64,000 nt of DNA from CAVVIG01 sp050249955 (lineage in GTDB: Bacteria; Acidobacteriota; Vicinamibacteria; Vicinamibacterales; CAVVIG01). The first letter of the stretch is position 1, and every line of letters begins with the position of its first letter. The translations under genes were made by a program, and so were the position numbers. Positions 1-8,500 of the stretch are shown piece by piece. The notes under the pieces were generated by a model. The model ran no database searches. It saw only the letters and a program-made list of their open reading frames with translations, and was not told the DNA's origin. The stretch covers positions 1 through 64,000 of the forward strand of contig JBFWPN010000006.1 in the NCBI GenBank assembly GCA_050249955.1, given 5' to 3'.

Positions 1-4
1 TCGT

Positions 5-562
5 ATGGAGCAGCTGCGGAAGCTGGAGTTGCTCGACGAGCAGGGACGACCGGTCGACGAGCGCACGCTCGGCGTCCTCGAGAAGCTTCAGGGCAAGTTC
101 AGGAAACACTTTCGACGAATCCAGGACGAGAGCGTCATCACGACGATCTTCGAGAAGGTCGCCGCGATGATGGCGCGGCGGGAGCGCGCGTCAGGCCCGC
201 TGGAGCGGCCGTATGGCTACGCGTGGCGCGCGCTTCAGAGCATTGCCATCTCGAACCTTCGCGGCACGTCCATCGAACTGCATCGCCACCGCGCCGAGTC
301 CCGCGACGGTCGCGACGTCGTCCGACGCCTGGAAGCGATGGACGGCACGCCGGCGCAGATCGAGCGAGACATCCTGATGAAGGAGCTGATTGCGCAGATG
401 ACTGCCGAGGAGGCGTTCGTCTTCGCACACAAGATGGCCGGACACACGAGCGCGGCCATCGCCGCGAAGCTCGGATGCGCCCCCGCCACGGTGGACGTGG
501 CGGTCTGGCGTATCCGTCAGAAACTGCGCGCCTTCGTGAATCAGAGGGGCGCTACACTCTGA
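5..562 (+). CDS. Sigma-70 family (ECF-like) RNA polymerase sigma factor
   Basis: This 185-residue protein has the size and layout of a small ECF-type sigma factor. Its N-terminal half is charged and helical, as in a region 2-like core-binding segment. Residues about 128-180 form a helix-turn-helix resembling sigma region 4, which contacts the -35 element (AAIAAKLGCAPATVDVAVWR). The first ATG lies only five bases into the window, so the true start could be further upstream. The next gene, 61 bases downstream on the same strand, has a zinc-binding anti-sigma-like motif and a membrane segment, which supports a sigma/anti-sigma pair. The genes it controls are not visible; the nearby CHAT/S41 operon is a guess from position. 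Confidence 0.72.
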   Translation: MEQLRKLELLDEQGRPVDERTLGVLEKLQGKFRKHFRRIQDESVITTIFEKVAAMMARRERASGPLERPYGYAWRALQSIAISNLRGTSIELHRHRAESRDGRDVVRRLEAMDGTPAQIERDILMKELIAQMTAEEAFVFAHKMAGHTSAAIAAKLGCAPATVDVAVWRIRQKLRAFVNQRGATL

Positions 563-623
563 ACAGGCTCTGCGTCGGCGGGTCCACAGCACGGGAACAC
601 CTGGACGCGCACCGAGACCGCTC

Positions 624-1283
624 ATGCCGAATTCCGGTCAGCCCCCGAACCAGAAGTTCGAAGCCCAGGACGAGCTCGATTACCTCTTCGCGAATGCGAG
701 CCCGAACCCGAGTCGGGAGGGTTGCCCTTCGAGCGACGAGCTGGAACGCGTGTCCAGACTTGAGACGCCGATGGGCGACGCCGCGTACACTCACATCGTC
801 CGGTGCTCCCCGTGCTTTCGGGAGATGCGGGCGCTGCAGCAGGCTGGCGCCACAACGCGCAGGACGCGCATGTGGGCTGTCGCCGCCGCGGCGGTTGTCG
901 CGCTGATTGTGGGCGCGTCGTGGTGGATGGCAGGGTCGCCCAGAGACTCTGCGGTCGTCGCGGTCACAATCGACCTTCGGCCATTCTCCGTGCTGCGGGG
1001 CGACGCACAGTCGCCACCGCCGGCCCCGGTCGTCATCCCCCGCGGGCGGCTCGACGCAACCATTGTGCTTCCCCTGGGTGCCGAGCCAGGAACGTATCAA
1101 GTGCAGCTACTCGACAACGCGCAGTCAGTTCGGGCTGAAGCGAGAAGCGAGGCGTCGCTCATCGATTCGGTGACGTCGCTACACGCCACTTTGAACACGG
1201 CCGCTCTGCCAGGGGGCTCCTACTACCTCGATGTGCGGCGCGCTGGCGGGGGGTGGAAAGGGGTTTCTGTGCGGCTTCAATAG
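624..1283 (+). CDS. Membrane-anchored anti-sigma-like protein (ZAS-type motif)
   Basis: The 219-residue protein has a cytoplasmic N-terminus carrying H57-x3-C61-x2-C64, the arrangement of zinc-associated anti-sigma domains. One membrane helix follows at about residues 83-103, then a periplasmic C-terminal domain of about 115 residues with a beta-rich, proline-containing pattern. It lies 61 bases after the sigma factor gene on the same strand, so the two are probably co-transcribed and this protein probably holds the sigma factor until a periplasmic signal is sensed. The zinc motif and helix are seen directly; the regulatory role is inferred from family and context. A weak hairpin (GTCTC/GAGAC, 1294-1308) lies just after the stop. 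Confidence 0.6.
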   Translation: MPNSGQPPNQKFEAQDELDYLFANASPNPSREGCPSSDELERVSRLETPMGDAAYTHIVRCSPCFREMRALQQAGATTRRTRMWAVAAAAVVALIVGASWWMAGSPRDSAVVAVTIDLRPFSVLRGDAQSPPPAPVVIPRGRLDATIVLPLGAEPGTYQVQLLDNAQSVRAEARSEASLIDSVTSLHATLNTAALPGGSYYLDVRRAGGGWKGVSVRLQ

Positions 1284-1328
1284 CCACGCCGACGTCTCGC
1301 ATTGAGACCAACAGCGCCGACCTAGCCG

Positions 1329-1967
1329 TTAGGGACGGATGATCTGCTCGGCAACGAGTTGAAGGCTACCCAGGTAATGCTCCAGGAAGGATTCCGGCGG
1401 CGTCGAGGTAGGACGGGGGGTGTTGAGAAAGGCACCAACTGTGAGGCTGGGCGGAAGCGTTCCGCCCAACTGATTTCTCGCGAGTGCCTCGAAATTCTTC
1501 TGTGCCGTCTCCGAGCGGTGCGCGACGGCATTCCGCAGAGTCCTCGCCTCGTCTAGTTTAGTTTGCGCCGCCCGCAGCGGTGCCGTGTACGGGCGCCCAT
1601 CGCGAAAAAATCTCGTCGCGCGCGTGGCGACCTCGCTTGCGACCTCCCACTTCGCATAGCCACGGCCATCCGCGGTCAGACTAAAGGCGGCCTTTCGGCT
1701 CGGCGGCATCACGTAGCGATGTGGCGCCTTTCCTTTCTTCGGCTGCTTGCCAAGCATGTGGAGGATGAATGACTCCTCCAGAAAGCTCTCCCAGGCGAGG
1801 AAGCCACGAAGGAATGCGAGTTCGATAATCGAGTCACGACGCGTAGCCGAAATGAGCGGGCCGGACGCCGGCAGAGCCCAGTCGTGCGCGTCCTCGGCGA
1901 ACCGACGACATTGCTTCACCGTGCGACGAAACTCGCCGAGGACGACGTGGAGCTGGCGCTGGGCCAC
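1329..1967 (-). CDS. HEPN-domain protein, probable RNase effector (MAE_28990/RiboL-PSP-like)
   Basis: The 212-residue, mostly helical protein carries R145-N-A-V-A-H150, the R-x4-6-H signature of HEPN ribonucleases, preceded by a helix (KLDEARTL) typical of the family. The overall form resembles the MAE_28990/MAE_18760 type of HEPN nuclease. The start is a GTG at 1967, 10 bases after the DUF262 stop, so it is the last gene of a tight minus-strand operon (RHH-like protein, methyltransferase, DUF262, HEPN). Proteins of this type act as toxins or effectors that cleave RNA when a defence system is triggered. That role is family knowledge plus context; the RNA target cannot be read from sequence. 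The coding stretch looks visibly less GC-rich than the flanking chromosome, which fits horizontal transfer. Confidence 0.68.
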   Translation of the reverse strand: MAQRQLHVVLGEFRRTVKQCRRFAEDAHDWALPASGPLISATRRDSIIELAFLRGFLAWESFLEESFILHMLGKQPKKGKAPHRYVMPPSRKAAFSLTADGRGYAKWEVASEVATRATRFFRDGRPYTAPLRAAQTKLDEARTLRNAVAHRSETAQKNFEALARNQLGGTLPPSLTVGAFLNTPRPTSTPPESFLEHYLGSLQLVAEQIIRP

Positions 1968-1977
1968 GGCTTGGTCC

Positions 1978-3045
1978 TCAACTCAACGCCGTGATGAACT
2001 GACGACAGATGTACTGCGTGAGAGCAACTCGGTTCGTCTGGTGTACCCAGTGAACGTCCTGAGCCTCGTAGAACCTACGCTGTTCCTGAGTCGCTTGTGT
2101 TGTGCCGTCGTCAATCCCGTCGATGAGGTCGTCCAGTTCTTCGAGCACGGTTCGCAGTTTCGGGTAGTCCGCCGGTTTCAGCGCGCGACGCGGCGACTGG
2201 ACCCGCGGCATTCCGAATTTCATGTGATACACCGCGCAGAACAGCGGGTACAGCAGCTTCGTCGCCCGGAACCGAAGGCCTGCCAGCTCGGACCCGCCGA
2301 TCGAGCCAACGGCGTCGATGACCTCGACGAACCGAGTCTCATGCCGAGCCCGGTTTGGGAACTTGTCGTCGTACTTCGCGTAAGCCGCGTCGAGGATGAC
2401 CTTCTTGCCCTCGCGCGGTCCTTCCTCCATGGCGAGGAGAAGCTCTGAGATGAACTCCGCCTCCGCCATTCGCAAGACCTGCTTCGGGGAGAACACCCTG
2501 TTGGTCTCGACAAACGGGTTGAAGGTGATCGCGAGTTTGTAGACGCAGGACTTGAAGTCGCCGAAGTACTTCGCGTTCCGCAGCTCCTGCGGCTTCAGTT
2601 TCTCCGAGAACGTGTTGATGCGGGCGAACAGGTCGTATACCTCTTGATCGGGCATATCCTGAAGCAGGTCTACGACGAACTCGTACTTCAGTATGTCTTT
2701 CTGCGTCTCATCGTCCAACTCGCTGAAGAGGTGACCTCCAAACTCCTGGTGATGGGCGCGACTGATCTTGAACCCGTCCTTCACGAAGCTAAGAACCGCT
2801 CGAAGGCGCTGCTGTCCATCAACGATCTCGCGAGTCGTCCGGCGTCCAGCGGGCACAACGGACTGACGCATGTAGAGCTTCGGAATCGGCTTCCCTCGAA
2901 TGATCGTGTCAATGAGGTACGACTTTGCTTTGGGGTTCCAGACGTCGCGCCGTTGGAACTTTGGGGCGAGCACCAGTTCGTTCCGCTCGTTCCATTCCTC
3001 GAAGTCTCTGACGCTGTAGTTCCTGGTGCTGAACTGTTGTTGCAT
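1978..3045 (-). CDS. DUF262 (ParB/Srx-fold) domain protein, GmrSD-like
   Basis: The 355-residue protein has the DUF262 hallmarks near its N-terminus: a QRR-x-W segment (residues 31-36), then a helix, then D76-G-Q-Q-R80 in the strand-turn that forms the nucleotide or DNA-binding site of this ParB/sulfiredoxin-like fold. The rest is helical without a recognisable DUF1524/HNH nuclease domain, so it resembles a stand-alone GmrS-like half. The ATG at 3045 follows a good ribosome site (GGGAG). It lies 9 bases after the methyltransferase and 10 before the HEPN gene. DUF262 proteins are common in phage-defence loci, where they sense or hydrolyse nucleotides and license a nuclease. Here the HEPN protein is the likely partner (inference). 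Confidence 0.8.
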   Translation of the reverse strand: MQQQFSTRNYSVRDFEEWNERNELVLAPKFQRRDVWNPKAKSYLIDTIIRGKPIPKLYMRQSVVPAGRRTTREIVDGQQRLRAVLSFVKDGFKISRAHHQEFGGHLFSELDDETQKDILKYEFVVDLLQDMPDQEVYDLFARINTFSEKLKPQELRNAKYFGDFKSCVYKLAITFNPFVETNRVFSPKQVLRMAEAEFISELLLAMEEGPREGKKVILDAAYAKYDDKFPNRARHETRFVEVIDAVGSIGGSELAGLRFRATKLLYPLFCAVYHMKFGMPRVQSPRRALKPADYPKLRTVLEELDDLIDGIDDGTTQATQEQRRFYEAQDVHWVHQTNRVALTQYICRQFITALS

Positions 3046-3054
3046 AGGACTCCC

Positions 3055-4182
3055 TCACCTCGGCGACACGCGCCGAAGTTTCGTATTGCGCAGGACGAGG
3101 ATCGTTTCGGACGAGCTGCCGACGACTCCCCGCCTCACGCGGCGTTCATTTGGGATTGCGTCGGCGTGCTGAGACGCCAGCACGTAGCCCGCCCTCTTCG
3201 CGATTTCCGCCACGAGGTTGGGCAGGTTCTCTCGCCGCTCGCGGCTGCAGGTGTCGCCGATCACGAGTACGCAATAGCCGTTAACCGCGAGCAGATTCTT
3301 CCACCTGCGGAGACAGCGCCCCATCAGGGCCAGGAACTCCTTCTGCCGCGGCGATACGATGCCGTCGAGAGACTTCCAGTCCTCACAGCCTAGAAACCAC
3401 AGCCGGAGACGGTTGTCGCGGCCGTAGTCGAGCTGACGCATATACGGTGGGCTGGTTAGGATGCTTCCCACCGGAGCGCTCAGCCGCTGCAGCTCCGCAC
3501 GCGTGCCGAAGCAGCGGCGCGATAGCGTGAAGTCGAGCTTCGGCATACGGCGGAACGCACGTCGCACCTTGGCCTCCAACCGGTCTGCGACACTCCGGTA
3601 GCTGTACAGCTTCGGATGCTTCGACCGGGGAAACTTCTTGAGGCGCAAGTAAGGGACCGTGTGGCTGCTCGGATACGACAGGAATCCCGGCCGCTGGTGG
3701 TGAAGGATGCCCATCAGACAGGCCAAAAGGAACCAGCGCTGGTTCTTCTGCAACAGGTCGGTCCACACCAGCGCCTCGCGCAGTGTCTCAGGGTGGAAGA
3801 ACTCGCGCACCCACCGTGGCACCGTACGCAGGTCCGGCCTTCCGCGGCGCCGTTTCACTCTCGTCGCCATGTCAGCAAGATCGAGGAGCGCGTCTTCCAG
3901 TGATGGGTATGGGAAGAGCTTGCTGTGGGTCAGCAGCCGCGCGTACGGGCTGACGTCATTCGCGATCACCCCGCGGCCGGCTCGCCATGCCTCGAGCGCA
4001 AACGTCCCACAACCCGAGAATGGGTCGTATACGATGTCGCCTTCGCTCGTGTACTCCTGGACGAGGGCGGCCGCCATCGACGACTTCGTCTTGCCGATAT
4101 ATGGCGCGAGCTGGTGCAGTGTGCTCTCGCTCTGCCACGCGCTCCCGTTCCACTCGGCTGCGAGCTTGCTGACGGCCTTCAC
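3055..4182 (-). CDS. Site-specific DNA methyltransferase (SPPY motif)
   Basis: With the GTG start at 4182 the protein is 375 residues long. SAM-binding motif I is at residues 53-60 (DPFSGCGT). A long basic stretch that may be the target-recognition region follows, and catalytic motif IV is at 244-247 (SPPY), typical of N4-cytosine or N6-adenine methyltransferases. The motif order is I, recognition region, IV. The start is chosen because GTG 4182-4180 overlaps the TGA of the upstream RHH-like gene, a coupling arrangement; a TTG at 4230 is the longer alternative. It probably marks host DNA so that the DUF262/HEPN pair spares it, or it generates the signal they read; both are inference. Confidence 0.82.
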   Translation of the reverse strand: MKAVSKLAAEWNGSAWQSESTLHQLAPYIGKTKSSMAAALVQEYTSEGDIVYDPFSGCGTFALEAWRAGRGVIANDVSPYARLLTHSKLFPYPSLEDALLDLADMATRVKRRRGRPDLRTVPRWVREFFHPETLREALVWTDLLQKNQRWFLLACLMGILHHQRPGFLSYPSSHTVPYLRLKKFPRSKHPKLYSYRSVADRLEAKVRRAFRRMPKLDFTLSRRCFGTRAELQRLSAPVGSILTSPPYMRQLDYGRDNRLRLWFLGCEDWKSLDGIVSPRQKEFLALMGRCLRRWKNLLAVNGYCVLVIGDTCSRERRENLPNLVAEIAKRAGYVLASQHADAIPNERRVRRGVVGSSSETILVLRNTKLRRVSPR

Positions 4183-4349
4183 CGGCTCCGCAGCCTCGCG
4201 GCTTCGCGCAGCCCGGTGGCGCGGAGCCAAGTCGCAAGACCCTGTCCGCTCTGCTTGGCAGCGTCGGCCAGCTCCCGCTTCTGATTCTCGGTGACCAGGA
4301 CGCGCACCTGTAGTTCCTTCCGCTCGGACTTTGGCTTGCGTCGTTTCAT
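4179..4349 (-). CDS. Small ribbon-helix-helix-like protein, likely cassette repressor
   Basis: This 56-residue protein begins at ATG 4349 and ends in a TGA that overlaps the methyltransferase GTG. It has a basic N-terminus (MKRRKPKSERK), a short strand (ELQVRVLV), then two helices (NQKRELADAAKQSG; LATWLRATGLREAARL), the beta-alpha-alpha pattern of MetJ/Arc-type DNA-binding proteins. Antitoxins and small autoregulators are often of this kind. A perfect inverted repeat overlaps its ribosome-binding region, as expected for an autorepressor. It is the first gene of the four-gene cassette. The reading frame and overlap are seen directly; the fold and regulatory role are inferred. Confidence 0.55.
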   Translation of the reverse strand: MKRRKPKSERKELQVRVLVTENQKRELADAAKQSGQGLATWLRATGLREAARLRSR

Positions 4350-4352
4350 GGC

Positions 4353-4374
4353 ACCTAATCTTGCCCTATTAGGT
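4353..4374. promoter_or_regulatory. Inverted-repeat operator candidate of the RHH/MTase/DUF262/HEPN cassette
   Basis: Perfect 7-bp arms ACCTAAT (4353-4359) and ATTAGGT (4368-4374) flank an 8-base spacer, four bases upstream of the start of the RHH-like gene. The arm nearer the gene covers the likely ribosome site (TTAGGTG). The AT-rich arms contrast with the GC-rich surroundings. This is what an autorepressor operator would look like; binding is inferred. Confidence 0.45.
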
Positions 4375-4504
4375 ACCAGACGTCAAAACGGTCATCTGAG
4401 ACTGGCTCGGACCGACGCAGACCGTGGGTAGCCATGTCCAGTGCTAACACTTTGCCGCGTGGGCGCGCACCCGTAGCCAAATGGACTCGAGCCTAGGACT
4501 TTGC

Positions 4505-5785
4505 TCAGAGCGCGCGGACCGTAGCGAGTGCCGCGTCCAGCTGACCGTCTACGCGGGTGGCTAGCGCTGCGAGTTTCAGGGGGACCTCCAACCGCGGCGC
4601 CACGCCTAGACCCTCGACGATGGCCCCGCTCCACATGAACCAAGCGGCTGCGGGGAACCGGAGCACGAAGCCCGACCCGACGGCGAAGTTTCCGCCACCG
4701 AGAACCTGGCCGCCGGTCCGAGTTCCGACCAGCGTGGCTAGGTCGTTCTCGACGGCGAACGCGCCGACCATCTCGCCTGCGCTGAGCGTGTGCTCGTTGA
4801 TCAACATGACGACGCGTCCGTGGAACGGCCTTTCGCCAAGCCCCTCAGTGGTCAGCCTGATCGAACGGTCGCGGTTCAGGACGAGGAACCGGAGCGCCAT
4901 GCGCAGGACGTCGAGGCGGCCGTCGGGTAGGTGGTCGATGCAGGGCAGCGATTCGCGCCTCCACCCGCGGTCGCTGCCCTTGCGCGTCAGGCTGTAGCCG
5001 ACCGGAATCCGGTCAGGCGTGAGGGAGCTCATTAACCGTAGAGAGCCGACGAATCCGCCGAGGTTGCCCCGCAGGTCCACCACCAGCCGACGGCACTCAC
5101 CAATGCTAGCTAGCGCACTCTCGAACTCGCGGGCGAATCGCTGGCCGTTCACTCCAGGGAAGAACGCCACCCGCAGGTACCCGACTTCCTGATCCAGCAT
5201 CGACGCCGTGACGCTGGTCGGCTCCGCCATCGGCGGCTTGGCGCCCGGCTTGCCGTTGGCCGGCGCCTTGGGCAGCACGACGTTGATGCTGGCCGTCGAG
5301 CCGTCGCCCCGGGACACCAAGAGGTCGGCGTCCTGGCCCAGAGTGAACGTCGGCAGACTGGGCGGCATGAACGGCTTGCCGTTCACCTCGAGGAGGATGT
5401 CGCCAGGCCGGATCCCGGCGCGTTCGGCCGGTCCGCCAGGGTGAACGTCCTGAAACATCCACCGTTCGCCGGCTCCGTCAAGGTCGGCTGGACAGAAGGT
5501 GGCATTGATGGCGTATCTGGCAGGCGCGCTGCTGCCGCTGCTGTGAAAGAACGCGACATGGCTGAGTCGTCCCAGGGCGAGGACGCGGTTCATCTCGGCC
5601 TCGAACGCAGTCCTCGAACTTGCCCGTTCGAGCGAGGCTTCGTTCGCTGCGAACAGGCCTCGCCAGTCAGGGGCGACTTCGCCGAGGCGAATGCACTTCG
5701 ATTCGAGAAGGTCGACCGACTTCTTGACGATCGCGCGGATCGTGTTCGGCTCGAGCCTGAAATCGCTGTCCGGCTTTCCCGTCAC
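4505..5785 (-). CDS. S41 family (C-terminal-processing/tricorn-type) peptidase with PDZ domain
   Basis: The 426-residue protein contains a PDZ domain at about residues 105-170 (GGPAERAGIRPGDILLEVNG). An S41 catalytic domain follows, with VVDLRGNLGG (235-244) and the nucleophile in TLSAGEM (Ser335), then GTRTGG. The usual catalytic lysine of Tsp/CtpA enzymes is not evident after the serine, so the active site is more tricorn-like. The GTG start follows a strong GGAGG. No signal peptide is visible, so it may act in the cytoplasm, although S41 enzymes are usually exported. It lies 15 bases downstream of the CHAT gene, so the two are very probably one operon and may share substrates or a regulatory cascade. 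Confidence 0.8.
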   Translation of the reverse strand: MTGKPDSDFRLEPNTIRAIVKKSVDLLESKCIRLGEVAPDWRGLFAANEASLERASSRTAFEAEMNRVLALGRLSHVAFFHSSGSSAPARYAINATFCPADLDGAGERWMFQDVHPGGPAERAGIRPGDILLEVNGKPFMPPSLPTFTLGQDADLLVSRGDGSTASINVVLPKAPANGKPGAKPPMAEPTSVTASMLDQEVGYLRVAFFPGVNGQRFAREFESALASIGECRRLVVDLRGNLGGFVGSLRLMSSLTPDRIPVGYSLTRKGSDRGWRRESLPCIDHLPDGRLDVLRMALRFLVLNRDRSIRLTTEGLGERPFHGRVVMLINEHTLSAGEMVGAFAVENDLATLVGTRTGGQVLGGGNFAVGSGFVLRFPAAAWFMWSGAIVEGLGVAPRLEVPLKLAALATRVDGQLDAALATVRAL

Positions 5786-5800
5786 AACTCGCCTCCCGCG

Positions 5801-8452
5801 TCAGTCGCTGCCTCCCGTCGCTCGTGCACCCGCGGCACCGACGCTGAGCCGCCGAGAACCGTCGCCGATCAGTTGGAACGCGCCAAAAGTCGCCTGGCCT
5901 TTCGCGCCGAACCGCCGGCCGAGTTCGGTCTTCGCGCGGCGCAGCGCCTCGGCGAGAGTCTCGCCTCGAGCCAGATGCCCGTAGAACTCGCGCATCAGCG
6001 CCGCCGAGAGCGTGTCGTCAACCGGCCACAGGCTGGTCATGACGGCTCCAGCGCCGGCCACTAGGAACGCGCGCGCGAGATTGACCACGCCTTCCTGCCC
6101 AAGCGTCGGACCGACCGCGGTGTCACACGCAGACAGCACCACCAAGCGTGCATGGAGGTTGTAGCGCGCGATCTCGCGGGGTTGCAGAAGCCCGTCTTCG
6201 CCGGCCTGACCGTCACCAAGTAGGACCAACGCCGCACGCTCTGGGAACTTTGTGTCGGCGAACCCGTGCGCGGCCACGTGGAGGATCTCGTAGCGCTCGA
6301 GCGGCTGGCGCTTCAGCGCGCCCTCAGTGGCCGAATCGCCAACCAGCACAGTACTTGATGGGCCGAATAGGCCGGCAACGGTCCTGGCCTCGTCCGCACT
6401 CCCCGGCAGGCTCGGCAGCGAGGGCGGTGCGGCTGCGTCGTAGAGCCCCACCGGCGCCGTGGACAATGCCTTCACGCCTGCGATCCGTTCATAGGGCACA
6501 CCTCCAACCGCCAGGACGGGGCGATCTGTTGTCCCCTGAGACGGCCGGCTTCGCATCAAGGCCAGCACCGTCGCAGACGGAGCCAGGCTGACAGACGGCG
6601 CTGGATTGGATTGGCTGGCGAGGAGCACGTCGAACGGAATGGAATTGAGAACGCCATCGGGTACCACCACGATTTCACTCGCGATCCCACCTGGCAGGTT
6701 CAGGGGCTCGACAATGGCGCGTCTCAGCGCCGCTCTCTCGGCGTTGTCCAGCCCGCTGCGACCAGCCTGGACTTCCGTCCGGAACGCGGCGACAAGCGGT
6801 TCGATCGCTGTCCGGCTGGGCAGTGGGACAAGCCGCAAGGCGCCTGGTGTCAGGATCAGGCAGTAGGACCCGCTCGGCAGCAGGACGTACTCCAGGAGGA
6901 TCTCCCGCGGTCGCAGAACCCGCCGCACGGCAGCCGCAGCGGCCCGCCCGCTCCTGTGAAGGCGCGCGCGAGGAGCCGCGAGTCTGGCGGCGGGAACTGT
7001 CGCGAGCTGCTCGGCCTCCCACAACCTCTCGAGCAAACGGCTCCGCTCGACGGCGCCCCGAGCGGTCATCAACTTGAGCTGAAGTGCCGACACCGCACGT
7101 GCGCGCATGTCGTCGTCCCTTGAAGGCGAGTCGTCAGGCAAGGTGCGGAGAACATCGGCCAGGGCGCGGCCCCGCGCCCGCTCGATCACCCGGAACGCCT
7201 CGTAGGGATCGTTGAGCCGCTCGGCCGCCAAGGCGAAGTTCCCCGCGTAGATGTCGCTCATCACACCGACCAGTCGAGCCTGCGATGCGCGGCTCGGCGC
7301 GTTGGCCATGATCCCTTCGACGACGTCGGTGGCCTCCGAGTACAGGGTGCGCGCGGAGCTCAGGCGGCCTTGCGCCGCGCGAATGTCGGCAAGCTCGCCA
7401 ATCCGAATCGGCAGCGTGAAGCGGGAGCCCGCGGCGCGCGTGTGCGTGACCGCGGACGACGCCCGCTGTGAAGCCCGTGCCAGATCGCCCTGCCGGCGGT
7501 ACGCCTGCGCCAGGCTGGACTCGGCCTCCGCGAGCAGTCGCTGCACCTGTCCCGATTCGGCCGCCGTGCGCGCTGCCTCGAGATGTTCGATGGCGCGCCC
7601 GGGCTGCTGCCGCGCCTCCGAAATCCTCGCCAGCATCATGCGCAGCTCAATCTCCTTGATTCGACGGTCGCCGACGCGGGCTTCGGCGAGCGCGGACTGC
7701 GCAAACCGCTCCGCCTCGTCGTTCTGCTTCAGCTCGATCAGGGTGAGCACCTTCGTGCTGGTGGCCACAAACGGGAACCCCGTGTCCGGGTTGTCGCGGG
7801 CCAGGGAAAGAGCGCGATCGACGAAGCCGGCCGCGACGGGCGCGTAGCCGGCCAGCAGGAGGCCATTGCCGATTGCACTCAAGTACCGAAGCTCGCCGCC
7901 AACGTCGCCCAACTTCCGCGCGGTGTCCATGGCCTGCTGAACGGCCTTGGTCGCCTCGCCGGTGTTGCCCCGGAGGAAGGCGATCATGCCGAGTTCCCCG
8001 TTCGCGCGGTTCTCCCACGCGGCGTCGCCGAGTTGCCGAGCCAACTCGCGAACTTGCTGCCAGTCCCTGAGTGCAGCCAGAACGTCCCACTCGAGGTCGA
8101 CATCGCCTTTTGCCGTCAGCCCCCTCAGGCTGAGGCGAGGGTCGTTCGCGACGATCGGCCGCGTGAGACGGAGAGCCAGCTCCTCGGACAACGCGCCGAG
8201 CTGCCGTGTCTGCATCTCGGCGCGAAGGCGACCGAATCCGGCGTAGGCTGTGGCGCGACGGTCACCCGCGGCGAGGGCGGCTTTCTCGGCAGACTCGTAG
8301 ATCGGTCCCGCGGCAGCCCAGTTCGTGAGCCAGGCGAGTCGGTCCGCCTCACGAATCAGCGCACCCACGTTCGCGTCGGGGGCAGCCGCGGGAGTGTGCT
8401 GCAGCAGCCCGACCGAGAGCCCGACCAGAACTAGCCAGCGTCGACATGGCAT
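5801..8452 (-). CDS. Exported CHAT domain (caspase-like) protein with TPR repeats
   Basis: The 883-residue protein starts with a probable signal peptide (CRRWLVLVGLSVGLLQ). A long helical TPR array runs to about residue 500, and a C-terminal CHAT peptidase domain follows. The catalytic dyad is visible: His729 in HVAAHG and Cys776 in LSACDTA; the typical G-x-GA-V-M-T-S-LWPV segment comes after it. CHAT proteins are caspase relatives that cleave partner proteins or act as scaffolds. The start chosen at ATG 8452 is the one that gives a signal sequence. The gene leads the CHAT-S41 operon. The sigma/anti-sigma pair at the window start is of the kind often found beside such genes, with the HEPN cassette now lying between them. 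Confidence 0.85.
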   Translation of the reverse strand: MPCRRWLVLVGLSVGLLQHTPAAAPDANVGALIREADRLAWLTNWAAAGPIYESAEKAALAAGDRRATAYAGFGRLRAEMQTRQLGALSEELALRLTRPIVANDPRLSLRGLTAKGDVDLEWDVLAALRDWQQVRELARQLGDAAWENRANGELGMIAFLRGNTGEATKAVQQAMDTARKLGDVGGELRYLSAIGNGLLLAGYAPVAAGFVDRALSLARDNPDTGFPFVATSTKVLTLIELKQNDEAERFAQSALAEARVGDRRIKEIELRMMLARISEARQQPGRAIEHLEAARTAAESGQVQRLLAEAESSLAQAYRRQGDLARASQRASSAVTHTRAAGSRFTLPIRIGELADIRAAQGRLSSARTLYSEATDVVEGIMANAPSRASQARLVGVMSDIYAGNFALAAERLNDPYEAFRVIERARGRALADVLRTLPDDSPSRDDDMRARAVSALQLKLMTARGAVERSRLLERLWEAEQLATVPAARLAAPRARLHRSGRAAAAAVRRVLRPREILLEYVLLPSGSYCLILTPGALRLVPLPSRTAIEPLVAAFRTEVQAGRSGLDNAERAALRRAIVEPLNLPGGIASEIVVVPDGVLNSIPFDVLLASQSNPAPSVSLAPSATVLALMRSRPSQGTTDRPVLAVGGVPYERIAGVKALSTAPVGLYDAAAPPSLPSLPGSADEARTVAGLFGPSSTVLVGDSATEGALKRQPLERYEILHVAAHGFADTKFPERAALVLLGDGQAGEDGLLQPREIARYNLHARLVVLSACDTAVGPTLGQEGVVNLARAFLVAGAGAVMTSLWPVDDTLSAALMREFYGHLARGETLAEALRRAKTELGRRFGAKGQATFGAFQLIGDGSRRLSVGAAGARATGGSD

Positions 8453-8500
8453 AGCGGTCCTCCCGGGGGAGCACCCGATGGGGGAGAGGTCGGATCCTAC

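Noticed and set aside
1284..4504. Target-site duplication flanking the HEPN cassette
   Set aside because: I compared both edges by eye and found only short partial matches (around GACGTC), not a convincing direct repeat.
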